Positions 44,101-51,883 of a stretch of DNA of 55,980 nt are shown one piece after another. Both the position numbers and the translations under genes were made by a program. A model generated the notes under the pieces. It searched no databases. It was not told the DNA's origin and worked only from the letters and a program-made list of their open reading frames with translations. How positions within the stretch are numbered: position 1 is the stretch's first letter; each line of letters begins with the position of its first letter. This DNA comes from Caldifarciminota bacterium. GTDB taxonomy: Bacteria; Hydrothermota; UBA3073. The stretch lies in the NCBI GenBank assembly GCA_023129165.1, contig JAGMCL010000042.1, positions 1-55,980 on the forward strand, in the 5' to 3' direction.

Positions 44101-45047
44101 ACCATGAATCACCTGCAAGCTTTGCCAATATATTTGATGGTGGTGTTACTGGAAGTGAGATTAACACACTGCATAATGCCATTAGAAATTTTGGTTATCC
44201 ATTTCCAGAGGATAGGTTCCCCCTAAGATTCCTTGAAAACCACGATGAAACAAGATATATTGCATATAATACACTCGAGCAGACAAAACTCATGGCTGCA
44301 CTACTCCTCACCATACCAGGTATGCCACTCATATATTCTGGACAGGAGGTGGGTGAAGTCACATTGAGGGATAAGATAGACTGGAGTGATCCCAATAATT
44401 TAAGACCATACTATAAAAAACTATGCTGGATAAGAAATAATTTCTCTTCTATAAGAAATTCAGAGCTTACCCGTTTAAGCACATCTTCACAAACAGTATA
44501 TTCATTTTACAGGAAAAATAACGAAAACATAGTGATATGTGGTTTTAACTTCTACTCTGGTGGTAATTACACAATATTTAATATACCAACTGCTGAACTC
44601 GGAATACATCCAGATTCCACTTACTACATGAACGACGTACTTAACAATGAATATATACAGGTTTCTGGTTCAGGTCTATCAAATTTTGGAACAAACCTCC
44701 CGGGATATGGTGCAAAGATATTCGTCCTATCTGATTCAATACTAATTGGAATCGAAGAACCTGCTTTCTATGTAAATAAACTCAATCAAAACCATCCGAA
44801 TCCATTCAAAGGAACTACAGATATTAGATTTCAGATACCAGATTTCAGTAAAGTCTCCTTAAAGATATACGATGTTTCTGGAAGATTGGTCAGGACACTT
44901 ATAGATGGTAAGCTCGATGCGGGTTATCACAGGTCAAGATGGGATGGAAAAGATGAAGAGGGAAGAAATGTCGGTGCTGGTATCTATTTTTGCAAATTCG
45001 CCAATAATCAGTTCAGTGATACACGCAAGATGATTCTTGTGAAGTAG
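41190..45047 (+). CDS. Multidomain surface GH13 alpha-amylase with starch-binding modules and sorting-type C-terminus
   Basis: A 1285-residue secreted enzyme. The start at 41190 follows ggaggtgat and a signal peptide. Order: a CBM25/26-like module (about 18-135), a CBM48-like module (145-230: VNLAGSFNGW, HEYKFVINNSVW), an Ig-like domain (to about 325), a 200-residue beta domain resembling the glucodextranase C-terminal type (335-550), an Ig-like domain (560-645), a PKD-like domain (650-738), the GH13 barrel (about 750-1190) and the shared sorting domain (1208-1285). Catalytic residues: Asp917 in GFRCDMAW, Glu949 in LLAEAT, Asp1019 in FLENHDE; region I is IIDHVVNH. It should cut starch or glycogen outside the cell and feed the TonB receptor and MalEFG. 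Confidence 0.88.
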   Translation: MKEFMFILMLLAPPLLSQDQAWWEPENPSPGDSVSIFYNVRQGTLPESSSWIKLHWGINGWDEPPEVLWPPGTTPWGDGHAVESPMMQDNDTIWSISLETNQSVEIIDFVFHNNLDQWDNNSGQDWHIYLGEIPSTIPVSFILDTRSCNFSYTGSSISQVNLAGSFNGWSTTAMPMIQMVNPYIWLRWVDLVEGTHEYKFVINNSVWTTDPDNPHYTGEFQNAVIIVEKDPNPKIYIDSPLCGSVFYDIDTLNIHAWVTEGDDEIPLDESTIVVKLDSFPITHTFDPDCLTITANVNEISYGLHLASISLSDTAGNFREETSSFGIYPEGSGYYSVDAICDENYLYPVYIPEGSSDIMDINIKKNIDSLAFTVRVRYLSEYTKLGIQISTTDVAPVVEVPPPLEMKTREWNGNGIFFTIMDTSSPFFNPDLDNRVYIQRYPPVLDDSINVLISGDSLVFQIGISLLEEILGSYNVPWYFYLFSFIPDLEADSSIGGSDHYIDPDIYDVMFFENRELQEKLLANYIPDGELGGPRMASLDAVGRGIEGIEAYDIDSSLFNPGPVVRLLTRSGIVYDSIYTIDGTISDNSIAEAILTINGMDTTISVTSGFFSASILLDEGDNIISCRAQNSEGFFGFSPSINLELIVDHKPKAIIDTVFFVGESIFVAGTSSYDPDGDGLTYLWYPDSLNPEEIFFSEPESVITSFSIPSTNGEYYFNLSVEDPDSNHDFARAFITVSDSGVSIAGTDSISEWLRNAIIYEIFVQSFSDNGDFDAISERITEIKDLGVNCIWFMPINKSTYTNGYSVTDYYGIRTDYGTEEDLREFLSLCRDNGIKVIIDHVVNHCSNQHPWMIDAQCFGEYSHFYHNFMWGPGGNYYYTAGADLPDLNYGNEHLKKYLLDMAVYWLSEFDLYGFRCDMAWAVENRDPEYWITWREILKSKKPEAFLLAEATSTNFIYFDSRFDAAYDWNLHHESPASFANIFDGGVTGSEINTLHNAIRNFGYPFPEDRFPLRFLENHDETRYIAYNTLEQTKLMAALLLTIPGMPLIYSGQEVGEVTLRDKIDWSDPNNLRPYYKKLCWIRNNFSSIRNSELTRLSTSSQTVYSFYRKNNENIVICGFNFYSGGNYTIFNIPTAELGIHPDSTYYMNDVLNNEYIQVSGSGLSNFGTNLPGYGAKIFVLSDSILIGIEEPAFYVNKLNQNHPNPFKGTTDIRFQIPDFSKVSLKIYDVSGRLVRTLIDGKLDAGYHRSRWDGKDEEGRNVGAGIYFCKFANNQFSDTRKMILVK

Positions 45048-45058
45048 TTAGTATATTA

Positions 45059-46060
45059 CTATGCCGCCATCTCTTTGTATCCAAGTGAGAATGCCATTGT
45101 AATAGCATCATATTCACATTTCTTAAAACAGAGTGCACAACCTATGCACTTTTGAAGTTCAACCTTGTGTTGTGAGCCCTTATCTCCTGTTATCGCTTTT
45201 GTCGGGCAGATTGGTTTGCACTCCTCACATCCAATACAATTAGTTCCTATAATTGCCTTTGGTCTTGAAACTGCTTTATCAACTATACATTTAGTTGGAC
45301 ATTTAAATATACACAAAATCGCATTTTCACATTTCTTTGGATCTATCCTTGCAATATTATCTTCAACTGTTATCGCACCATAAGGACAGTTCTTTTCACA
45401 TAATCTGCAAGCTATACAACCAATATCACACGCCTTTCGTACAACTGGACCCCTGGCTCTTGAATTACAGGCTACATATACCTTCTGTGTTTTAGGTATA
45501 AGTTCCAGAACATCCCTGGGACATTCCTCAACGCAAATACCACATCCAGTACACTTATCGCTATCTATAATTGGCAATCTATCACTTCCCATCTTGAGCG
45601 CACCAAACGGGCAAACTTCCTCACAATTTCCGTACCCAAGACAACCATACTCGCATGCCTTATTTCCCTTCTGTATCAGGTTTGCAGCGGTACAGTCCAT
45701 TAGACCAGCATAATCAAACCTCTCTTTTGCTTTATCTTTACTGCCCTGACATCTTAATACTACTACCATAGGCTCAACCTGTGATGCTGCAACACCGAGT
45801 ATCTCAGATACCTTTTCGTCAACTTCCTGTCCACCGACAGGACAGAAACCAGCACTCTTCCCCTGTTTGGCTAAAGCTACTGCAAATGCTTCACATCCAG
45901 GGAAACCGCAGGCACCACAATTTACACCTGGCAGTACTTCTATAAGCTCCTTCTCAACCTTAGAAGGTATAACTGCAAGTTTTGTATACGCAAATGTAAG
46001 ACCTATACCAAGTATTAATCCAAGTCCCCCAAGTATCATAACAGCAGTCATTACAGTCAT
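45059..46060 (-). CDS. rnfB: RnfB-like polyferredoxin
   Basis: A 333-residue protein of the RnfB family. One N-terminal membrane helix (about 5-27) anchors it. Then come the RnfB-specific cluster VNCGACGFPGCEAFA and further [4Fe-4S] motifs: CEYGCLGYGNCEEVCP, CTGCGICVEECP, CIACRLCEKNCP, CENAILCIFKCP, CIGCEECKPICP and CIGCALCFKKC. RnfB normally passes electrons from ferredoxin into the Rnf ion pump, but no rnfA, C, D, E or G gene adjoins it. The start at 46060 was chosen for ggaggaatt upstream; an ATG 45 bases earlier lacks support. It converges with the amylase gene (11 bp apart). Confidence 0.88.
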   Translation of the reverse strand: MTVMTAVMILGGLGLILGIGLTFAYTKLAVIPSKVEKELIEVLPGVNCGACGFPGCEAFAVALAKQGKSAGFCPVGGQEVDEKVSEILGVAASQVEPMVVVLRCQGSKDKAKERFDYAGLMDCTAANLIQKGNKACEYGCLGYGNCEEVCPFGALKMGSDRLPIIDSDKCTGCGICVEECPRDVLELIPKTQKVYVACNSRARGPVVRKACDIGCIACRLCEKNCPYGAITVEDNIARIDPKKCENAILCIFKCPTKCIVDKAVSRPKAIIGTNCIGCEECKPICPTKAITGDKGSQHKVELQKCIGCALCFKKCEYDAITMAFSLGYKEMAA

Positions 46061-46555
46061 AATTCCTCCGTTATCAAATAGTGTTGTGTTAAATATCAAC
46101 CACACCCCGCCTTTGACGGGGCAGGGAGGTCACAGAGATTATTTATCCCGAAGAAAGCGGGACAGATTTTTTTCTCTGTGTTCTCCTAAGCACTATGTTT
46201 TTCTAATTCATATAATAGAACAAAAGATAATAATCCCTTTAATCTAATAGTGCCGGTACTTTAAAAGAAAAATATATTTATTCGAAGAGTTCTATGGAGA
46301 AGTTCTCAAATCTTTCACCCCTATTTCGGAACCTTAGATTCACCCTGTTAAATAGTTACAAAGTTAAGTATAAGTATTCACTCATGGTACTTTATTTAAC
46401 AGGGGAACCACAGAGTAACCAAAGAGTTCTTATTTCTTTTTCACTCAGCGCTCTCTGTCCCGCTTCCTTCGGGATCTCGCTAAGGCGGGACGACCTCTGT
46501 GGTTACAGTTCTGTGGTTTATTTCATAGTATCAAATAGATGGTATTATAAATAAC
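46061..46555. repeat. Repeat-rich gap upstream of rnfB
   Basis: Units seen: ccccgcctttgacggggc (46106), ggtcacagagatt...tctctgtgttc (46125-46182, a pairable set with cccgaagaaagcggga inside), a 12-bp inverted repeat CCCTGTTAAATA / TATTTAACAGGG (46343-46354 and 46393-46404), and aaccacagagtaacc...gacctctgtggtt (46407-46506) enclosing cccgcttccttcggga. No clean sigma70 promoter for rnfB and no gene are seen. Confidence 0.55.
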
Positions 46556-46831
46556 TTAATCACAGATGCAGGGTATCTTCCCGCACTTCGGGCATCCATT
46601 CTCGTATTTAGCTATTGCCTTCTGCATATTAACATTCAGTATATTTGCTACAGAAAAAAGCCAGGCAGCACAGTCAGCAAGTTCTTCTTCCATGCCATCC
46701 TTACATCTTATTGCCCTTGCAAGTTCACCTATTTCCTCTATAAGCCAGCTAAATGTACCTTCAATACCCCTACTTTTATCTTTTTTCAAATATATGTCCC
46801 TTATCTTTTTCTGAAATTCTAATACAGTCAT
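46556..46831 (-). CDS. MazG-like nucleotide pyrophosphohydrolase
   Basis: A 91-residue all-alpha NTP pyrophosphatase of the MazG/dCTPase superfamily. The metal-binding EExxE...ExxD pattern is EEIGE (32-36) and EELAD (48-52). The C-terminus CPKCGKIPCIC is probably a small zinc site and recurs in short MazG-like proteins of other bacteria. It should hydrolyse non-canonical or damaged dNTPs (family knowledge). The start has ggaggaacga upstream. It lies downstream of the PPDK regulatory gene on the same strand; the link looks incidental. Confidence 0.82.
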   Translation of the reverse strand: MTVLEFQKKIRDIYLKKDKSRGIEGTFSWLIEEIGELARAIRCKDGMEEELADCAAWLFSVANILNVNMQKAIAKYENGCPKCGKIPCICD

Positions 46832-46936
46832 TTCGTTCCTCCAGAAAGAAATCCTACATGTATTAAATCACGCTCATATAAGTTTATTCATATCCTCTCA
46901 TGTTAGTTACTTCAGTGTTTATCATACTGTTTGAAA

Positions 46937-47770
46937 TCATTTCTTTCCTATAAGCTCCATAATTAAGGTAGATGATTCCTCAATCGATTTTGATGTAACA
47001 TCAATCACTATCCAACCCATCTTATTAAATATCTGTATGCTGTATTTTATCTCTTCTTCTATTCTGTCTATATTCGAATAACTGTCAATATCATGGATTT
47101 TCAGACGACTCAACCTTGCCATTCTTATCGCCTGAAGTCTATTGGGGTTAATTGTCATTGCTACAATCTTATTTTTATCTATTTCGTAAAGCTGGTGTGG
47201 AGGTTCAAACCCTAAAACTATTGGTACATTTGCTACTTTATATTCTCTATATGAAAGATAGATACTTATTGGTGTCTTAGATGTTCTGGATACTCCAACA
47301 AGAACAAGGTCAGCAAGATTAAGTTCCTCTGGCTTTGCTCCATCATCATGATTAACAGCAAAATCTATTGTTTCAATCCTTGCAAAATAATCCTCATCAA
47401 GATGTCTGAATAAACCAGGAAGTGCAAGTGGTGAAATCTCAAGCAGGTCTGTGAGTCTTGTAAGAATAGGACCCATAATATCAATGGCTGGCACAGCTAA
47501 TCTTATTCCTTCCTGATGCATTGTCTTCCTTAACTCAGGCGAAACAAGTGTAAAGGCAACAATCCCGTTGACATTACTGGCATCTTTAACAGCCTTTTTT
47601 ACCTGTTGTATGTCTCTCACATACTGAACCTTATGAAGTATTGCCATTGAAGTATCAAACTGTGAAAGGGCAGCCTTAACCACAAGCTCACAAGTATGCC
47701 CTGTCGCATCTGATACAACAAATATATGCCTAAACCTCTCCGGCTTTGGACTATTTGATTTACTTTCCAT
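46937..47770 (-). CDS. PPDK/PEP-synthase regulatory protein (bifunctional Thr kinase/phosphorylase)
   Basis: A 277-residue protein of the DUF299/PPSR family, which phosphorylates and dephosphorylates a threonine next to the catalytic histidine of pyruvate phosphate dikinase or PEP synthase. Signatures: VVSDATGHT (18-26) near the start and the P-loop-like GVSRTSKTPISIYLS (159-173). Its start overlaps the end of the ferredoxin-EtfA gene by 11 bp, so they are co-translated. The target enzyme is not in the window. Together with porGDAB nearby this places pyruvate/PEP control in the same neighbourhood. Confidence 0.9.
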   Translation of the reverse strand: MESKSNSPKPERFRHIFVVSDATGHTCELVVKAALSQFDTSMAILHKVQYVRDIQQVKKAVKDASNVNGIVAFTLVSPELRKTMHQEGIRLAVPAIDIMGPILTRLTDLLEISPLALPGLFRHLDEDYFARIETIDFAVNHDDGAKPEELNLADLVLVGVSRTSKTPISIYLSYREYKVANVPIVLGFEPPHQLYEIDKNKIVAMTINPNRLQAIRMARLSRLKIHDIDSYSNIDRIEEEIKYSIQIFNKMGWIVIDVTSKSIEESSTLIMELIGKK

Positions 47771-48947
47771 TTTTAATTCTTTTCATCAACTCAGGAACTA
47801 CCTCAAATAGATCACCAACTATCCCAAGGTCAGCTATATTAAATATGGGGGCATCTGGGTCTTTGTTTATTGCGATGATGTAGTCAGACGAAGACATGCC
47901 TGCAAGGTGTTGAATGGAACCCGATATACCACAGGCTATGTATATTTTAGGTCTTACAGTCTTGCCTGTTTGACCAACCTGGTGAGAATACGGTATCCAA
48001 TCATCATCTACAGGAGGTCTTGATGAACCAAGTGCTGCCCCAAGAAGGTTGGCAAGTTCCTGCAATAAAGAAAAATTTTTAGGGTCCTGTAGTCCTCTCC
48101 CACCTGATACGATTATATCAGCATCTTCAAGGTTTACCTTTTGTGTCTGGTCAATCTTTTTCTTAAGAAACCTGGTTTTATGTGGCTTGGGTTCAAATTC
48201 GTCAATTATAACATCCCCATTTCTTTCCTTTTCTAATGCCTCCTCCATAACCTTATATCTTACAGTAGCCATCTGTGGTCTTTTATGTTCACAAATAATT
48301 TTAGCCATTATATTTCCCCCAAAGGCAGGCCTGGTTTGAACTAAAAGTCCGTCCTCGTTTATGTCGAGTCCTGTACAATCCGCTGTAAGACCTGTCTCCA
48401 ATCTCGCAGCAACCCTTGGGAGAAGACTTCTGCCTTCTGATGTTGCGCCCGCAAGAACTATCTCAGGTTTATACTCCTCTATTAGATAGACAAGGGCATC
48501 TGTGTATGGTTCAACTAGGAATTCCTTAAATGCCTTATTTCTCAATATGTACACCTTATCTGCACCCCTTTTTATTACTCCATCTACCATTTTATTATCA
48601 GGAGGAAAAATATCATCACCAATAAATGATACTGACAGTTCTACTTTCAACTTATCTGCCAGTTCCCTGCCCTTTGAGAGTAGTTCATATACAACTTTGT
48701 GAACTCCATTGTCTATTGTTTCACCAAATATCATTACACCAAAATAATCAGAAGGTTTCTCTTTTGAAATCCCCTTTTTTATCACTATAGCACCAAGGGG
48801 ACATTCTGGTACACATGCACCACATAGAGTACATTTATCAAGGTCTATTTGTGCTTTTTCCTTCTCAACCATTATTGCTTCATACGGACATACTGACACA
48901 CAATCCCCGCAACCATTACAACTCTCTGTGATTACCTTTATAGACAT
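47760..48947 (-). CDS. etfA: Electron transfer flavoprotein alpha subunit with N-terminal 2[4Fe-4S] ferredoxin domain
   Basis: A 395-residue fusion. Residues 1-60 are a ferredoxin with CNGCGDCVSVCP (10-21) and CTLCGACVPECP (39-50). The rest is EtfA, with the FAD-binding C-terminal domain clear from IVSGGRGLQDP, SRPPVDDDW, HQVGQTGKTVRPKIYIACG, SGSIQHLAG and INKDPDAPIFNIADLGIVGD. Ferredoxin-EtfA fusions such as CarE of Acetobacterium take part in flavin-based electron bifurcation with an acyl-CoA dehydrogenase or similar partner; no such partner is present here. The start at 48947 follows ggaggtagt. etfB lies 357 bp upstream, with repeats between. Confidence 0.93.
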   Translation of the reverse strand: MSIKVITESCNGCGDCVSVCPYEAIMVEKEKAQIDLDKCTLCGACVPECPLGAIVIKKGISKEKPSDYFGVMIFGETIDNGVHKVVYELLSKGRELADKLKVELSVSFIGDDIFPPDNKMVDGVIKRGADKVYILRNKAFKEFLVEPYTDALVYLIEEYKPEIVLAGATSEGRSLLPRVAARLETGLTADCTGLDINEDGLLVQTRPAFGGNIMAKIICEHKRPQMATVRYKVMEEALEKERNGDVIIDEFEPKPHKTRFLKKKIDQTQKVNLEDADIIVSGGRGLQDPKNFSLLQELANLLGAALGSSRPPVDDDWIPYSHQVGQTGKTVRPKIYIACGISGSIQHLAGMSSSDYIIAINKDPDAPIFNIADLGIVGDLFEVVPELMKRIKNGK

Positions 48948-49304
48948 ACTACCTCCAAATAAGGGTCAGGTCTTCAGATTTCAGTTTTATATCATTAAAT
49001 TTTGCTCTATTTTACCTATTTGATTCATGACATATTTATTCTCTCAACCTTAATTGAGTCTCGATATATCGCAGTGTAATTAAGACTAACTTTTCTATAA
49101 ATAGAGCGTGCCTCAAACTCCCGTAATAACAGATAATAGTACGTTTAACAATGGGAGGGTTTATGAGATTGCTTCGTCATCCGTCAATTTGTCATACTTC
49201 TTTACAGACGATGGATTCCTCACAATGACAACTTAATGTCTCTGTCATTGCGAGACTGAACGAAGTGAAGTCGTGGCAATCTCATCCCTTTATAACAAAT
49301 TCTC
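48948..49304. repeat. Repeat-filled gap inside the etfB-etfA pair
   Basis: A 22-bp gggtcaggtcttcagattt-family copy lies at 48963-48984, just before the etfA ribosome-binding site. Two facing CATTGCGAG units follow (gagattgcttcgtcatccgtc at 49165-49185, gtcattgcgagactgaacgaag at 49243-49264 with gtggcaatctcat after it). Between them is gtctcgatatatcgc. These insertions separate two genes whose products must pair. No gene or promoter is seen. Confidence 0.6.
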
Positions 49305-50087
49305 CTATGATGAGATACTCTTAAGAAACTTGAGTATTTTATCTGCTGCTTCTTCCTTGCTTCCTGTAAATTTCTCACCTGCTTTCTTACGTTCGGGTGT
49401 AAATATCTTTACAACACAGGTGGGTGAACCTGACAACCCAACCTTTTTTTCATCAGCCCCAATATCCTCTAACCCCCATTGAGTAATCTCTGCACTTTTA
49501 GCCTTCATTTTTCCCCGCAATGAAGGTAATCTGGGGATATTTATTTCTTTAACAACTGTGAATACAGCCGGGAGAGGCGTTTCTATCACTTGATACCCCC
49601 ACTCGGTCATCCTTTCAACTACAGCCCGGTTTTCATCTATTTCCTCTATCTTCCTGATATAAGTAACCTGTGGTATTCCAAGCGATTCTGCCAGTTCTGG
49701 CCCAACCTGAGCAGTATCTCCGTCTATTGCCTGTTTACCACACATTATTAAATTATAATCACCTATCTTTTCGATAGCCTTCTTCAGTGTGTAGGACGTT
49801 GCAAGAGTATCTGCACCTTTAAACCTCTGATCAGTCAAAAGAATGGCCTTATCTGCTCCCATACCTATAGCCTCCCTTAAAACATCCTCTGCCTGTGGTG
49901 GTCCCATGGATATCACGATTATCTCAACCTCCTTACTCTCTTTTATCCTCAAAGCTTCTTCAACAGCATAGGCATCAAGAGGATTCATTATAGAAGGCAC
50001 ACCTTCCCTTATGAGCGTATTTGTCTCAGGGTCAATCTTCACGTCCTGTGTATCAGGAACCTGCTTTACACTTACAATAATTCTCAT
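49305..50087 (-). CDS. etfB: Electron transfer flavoprotein beta subunit
   Basis: A 260-residue EtfB, partner of the ferredoxin-EtfA. Family marks: MRIIVSVKQVPDTQDVKID at the start, NPLDAYAVEEAL, ISMGPPQAEDVLREA, MGADKAILLTD and the signature CGKQAIDGDTAQVGPELAE. The start at 50087 was chosen because the canonical N-terminus begins there and aagga is well placed. An ATG 30 bases upstream, which also has a usable site, would add a non-conserved tail. It begins 47 bp after the polX gene ends. Confidence 0.93.
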   Translation of the reverse strand: MRIIVSVKQVPDTQDVKIDPETNTLIREGVPSIMNPLDAYAVEEALRIKESKEVEIIVISMGPPQAEDVLREAIGMGADKAILLTDQRFKGADTLATSYTLKKAIEKIGDYNLIMCGKQAIDGDTAQVGPELAESLGIPQVTYIRKIEEIDENRAVVERMTEWGYQVIETPLPAVFTVVKEINIPRLPSLRGKMKAKSAEITQWGLEDIGADEKKVGLSGSPTCVVKIFTPERKKAGEKFTGSKEEAADKILKFLKSISS

Positions 50088-50134
50088 ATGGCATCCTTTT
50101 CTTGTTTTATCTGACATTACCTTTCCAAATCTAT

Positions 50135-51862
50135 TTAATGATCCTTTAGTTTATAAAATTTCTTATTCTCAAGCCAATTTTCAACCTTATTAAGTGAAAA
50201 GGTATTTATCACATCTTCCTTCTCTGCCCATCCCCTTCTTGCAGTCCCAACACCAAATTTCATCTGGTTAAGTTTATCCCTGCTATGTGCATCTGAGCAG
50301 ATTGAGAATTTAGTACCGTATTTCTTAGCCTCCCTCACATTTACGTCTGAGAGGTCTAATCTGTCAGGATATCCATTTATTTCCATTAAAACGTTATTCT
50401 TAGCTGCCTCTTGAAATATCGTCTTCAGGTCAATTTTATATTCTGACCTGCCGGATAACAACCTGCCAGTTGGATGGGCAAATACATGTATAAAAGAAAA
50501 TGTAGATATCACATCTCTTGTGAAATCATATCCTTCTTTTCTGTGGTGAATTGCAAGTGTTATTATATCAAGTTCACGGATTAACTCCTCGGGATACTCA
50601 ATATGACCCGGTACGAGTTCGAGCTCAATACCTCTAAATATTCTGATTCCTTGCTCCTGCTCTATTTGTTTACACAACTCATTTCTCTCCTTTAGTTTAG
50701 TAAGTGAAAGACCTCCTGCATATTTTGCTCTTTCAGAATGGTCCGTTATACATATATATTCATAGTCAAGTTCCTTTGCCTTTTTTGCAATTTCTAAAAT
50801 GGTACTTGTCCCATCTGAATAATTGGAGTGTATGTGAAGATCGCCCTTTATGTCAGAATATTCAATAAGTTTGGGCAGAACTCCTTTTATAGCTGCATCT
50901 ATTTCTCCAGTATCCTCTCTTATCTCCGGAGGAATCCATGGAAGATCAAGTATTCTATACACATCCTCCTCTGTTCGTCCAGCTATCCTTTTTTCATCCC
51001 TGTAAACTCCATATTCTGATAACTTTAAACCCTTTTTTACAGCCAATGTACGAAGATGAACATTATGAGGTTTTGAGCCAGTAAAATACTGAATACAGGC
51101 ACCATATGAATCCTCAGGAACCACACGAAGATCAATCTGTACTGAATGCCTCCCTATTGGAATCATAACTGATGCCTTCGTATCCCCTGCACCTATTAAT
51201 TCACTAACAGAAGGCATACTTTTGAAGACATTTATTATCTCCTTATTCCTTGAGGAACCCGCTGTTATATCTATATCACCAACTGTCTCTTTCATCCTGC
51301 GAAGTGAACCACATGGTGTAAACCTAATTTTCGGAAATCTTTTCTTCAAATATGATAATACCTCATCAACAATGGTAACTGCATCTCCTATTGATATCCT
51401 TTCATGACCTTTTTCATATGCTTGAATAGCCTTCTTCATCTTCTCTATCTTCTTTTCCCCCATCCCAGCAAGACCTGCAAGACTTCCATTATCCATAACA
51501 CGGAGTAGGTCTCTTTTATTTTTGACATCAAGCTTATTATAAGCAAGCCTAAGGGTCTTGGGACCAATCGATGAAACCTCCATAAGCATGAGCAGTTCCT
51601 CTGGTACTTCTTCCATTACTTCCTCATATTTTTTCATCCTGCCTGTTTTCAGGTACTCATCGATCTTCTTTGCTATTGCCTCTCCTATTCCGGGTATATC
51701 TCGAAGCCTTCCTTCCTTACAGACCGTTCCTATATCCTCGGTCATATCAAAGAGCACCCTTGCCACCTTTTTATATGCATTTATTTTGAACCTGATATCA
51801 CCCTTGAATTCGAGTGAGTCTGCAATTCTCTGGAACATGGATGCGAGTTCACGATTTTTCAT
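50135..51862 (-). CDS. polX: DNA polymerase/3'-5' exonuclease PolX
   Basis: A 575-residue family X polymerase joined to a PHP domain, acting in gap-filling repair. The N-terminal part has two helix-hairpin-helix stretches (DIPGIGEAIAKKI at 55-67; SSIGPKTLRLAY at 97-108). The palm holds CGSLRRMKETVGDIDI with Asp196 and Asp198, and VQIDLRVV with Asp244. The PHP domain from about 335 has DLHIHSNYSDG, ITDHS, AIHH, FAHPTGR and SDAHS, so the metal sites of the nuclease are intact. The length is normal. A TAAAAT lies 7 bases before the ATG and no ribosome-binding site is seen, which suggests a leaderless message. Confidence 0.94.
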   Translation of the reverse strand: MKNRELASMFQRIADSLEFKGDIRFKINAYKKVARVLFDMTEDIGTVCKEGRLRDIPGIGEAIAKKIDEYLKTGRMKKYEEVMEEVPEELLMLMEVSSIGPKTLRLAYNKLDVKNKRDLLRVMDNGSLAGLAGMGEKKIEKMKKAIQAYEKGHERISIGDAVTIVDEVLSYLKKRFPKIRFTPCGSLRRMKETVGDIDITAGSSRNKEIINVFKSMPSVSELIGAGDTKASVMIPIGRHSVQIDLRVVPEDSYGACIQYFTGSKPHNVHLRTLAVKKGLKLSEYGVYRDEKRIAGRTEEDVYRILDLPWIPPEIREDTGEIDAAIKGVLPKLIEYSDIKGDLHIHSNYSDGTSTILEIAKKAKELDYEYICITDHSERAKYAGGLSLTKLKERNELCKQIEQEQGIRIFRGIELELVPGHIEYPEELIRELDIITLAIHHRKEGYDFTRDVISTFSFIHVFAHPTGRLLSGRSEYKIDLKTIFQEAAKNNVLMEINGYPDRLDLSDVNVREAKKYGTKFSICSDAHSRDKLNQMKFGVGTARRGWAEKEDVINTFSLNKVENWLENKKFYKLKDH

Positions 51863-51883
51863 ATAAAAGATTTTACATTTTAA

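Noticed and set aside
45059-46060. Part of a complete Rnf operon
   Set aside because: The neighbours are the amylase (convergent) and a repeat gap followed by a MazG-like gene; no other Rnf subunit is present.
46294-46554. 86-codon plus-strand open frame in the gap upstream of rnfB
   Set aside because: It is made of repeat hairpins (cccgcttccttcggga and ctctgtggtt units) and lacks a ribosome-binding site.
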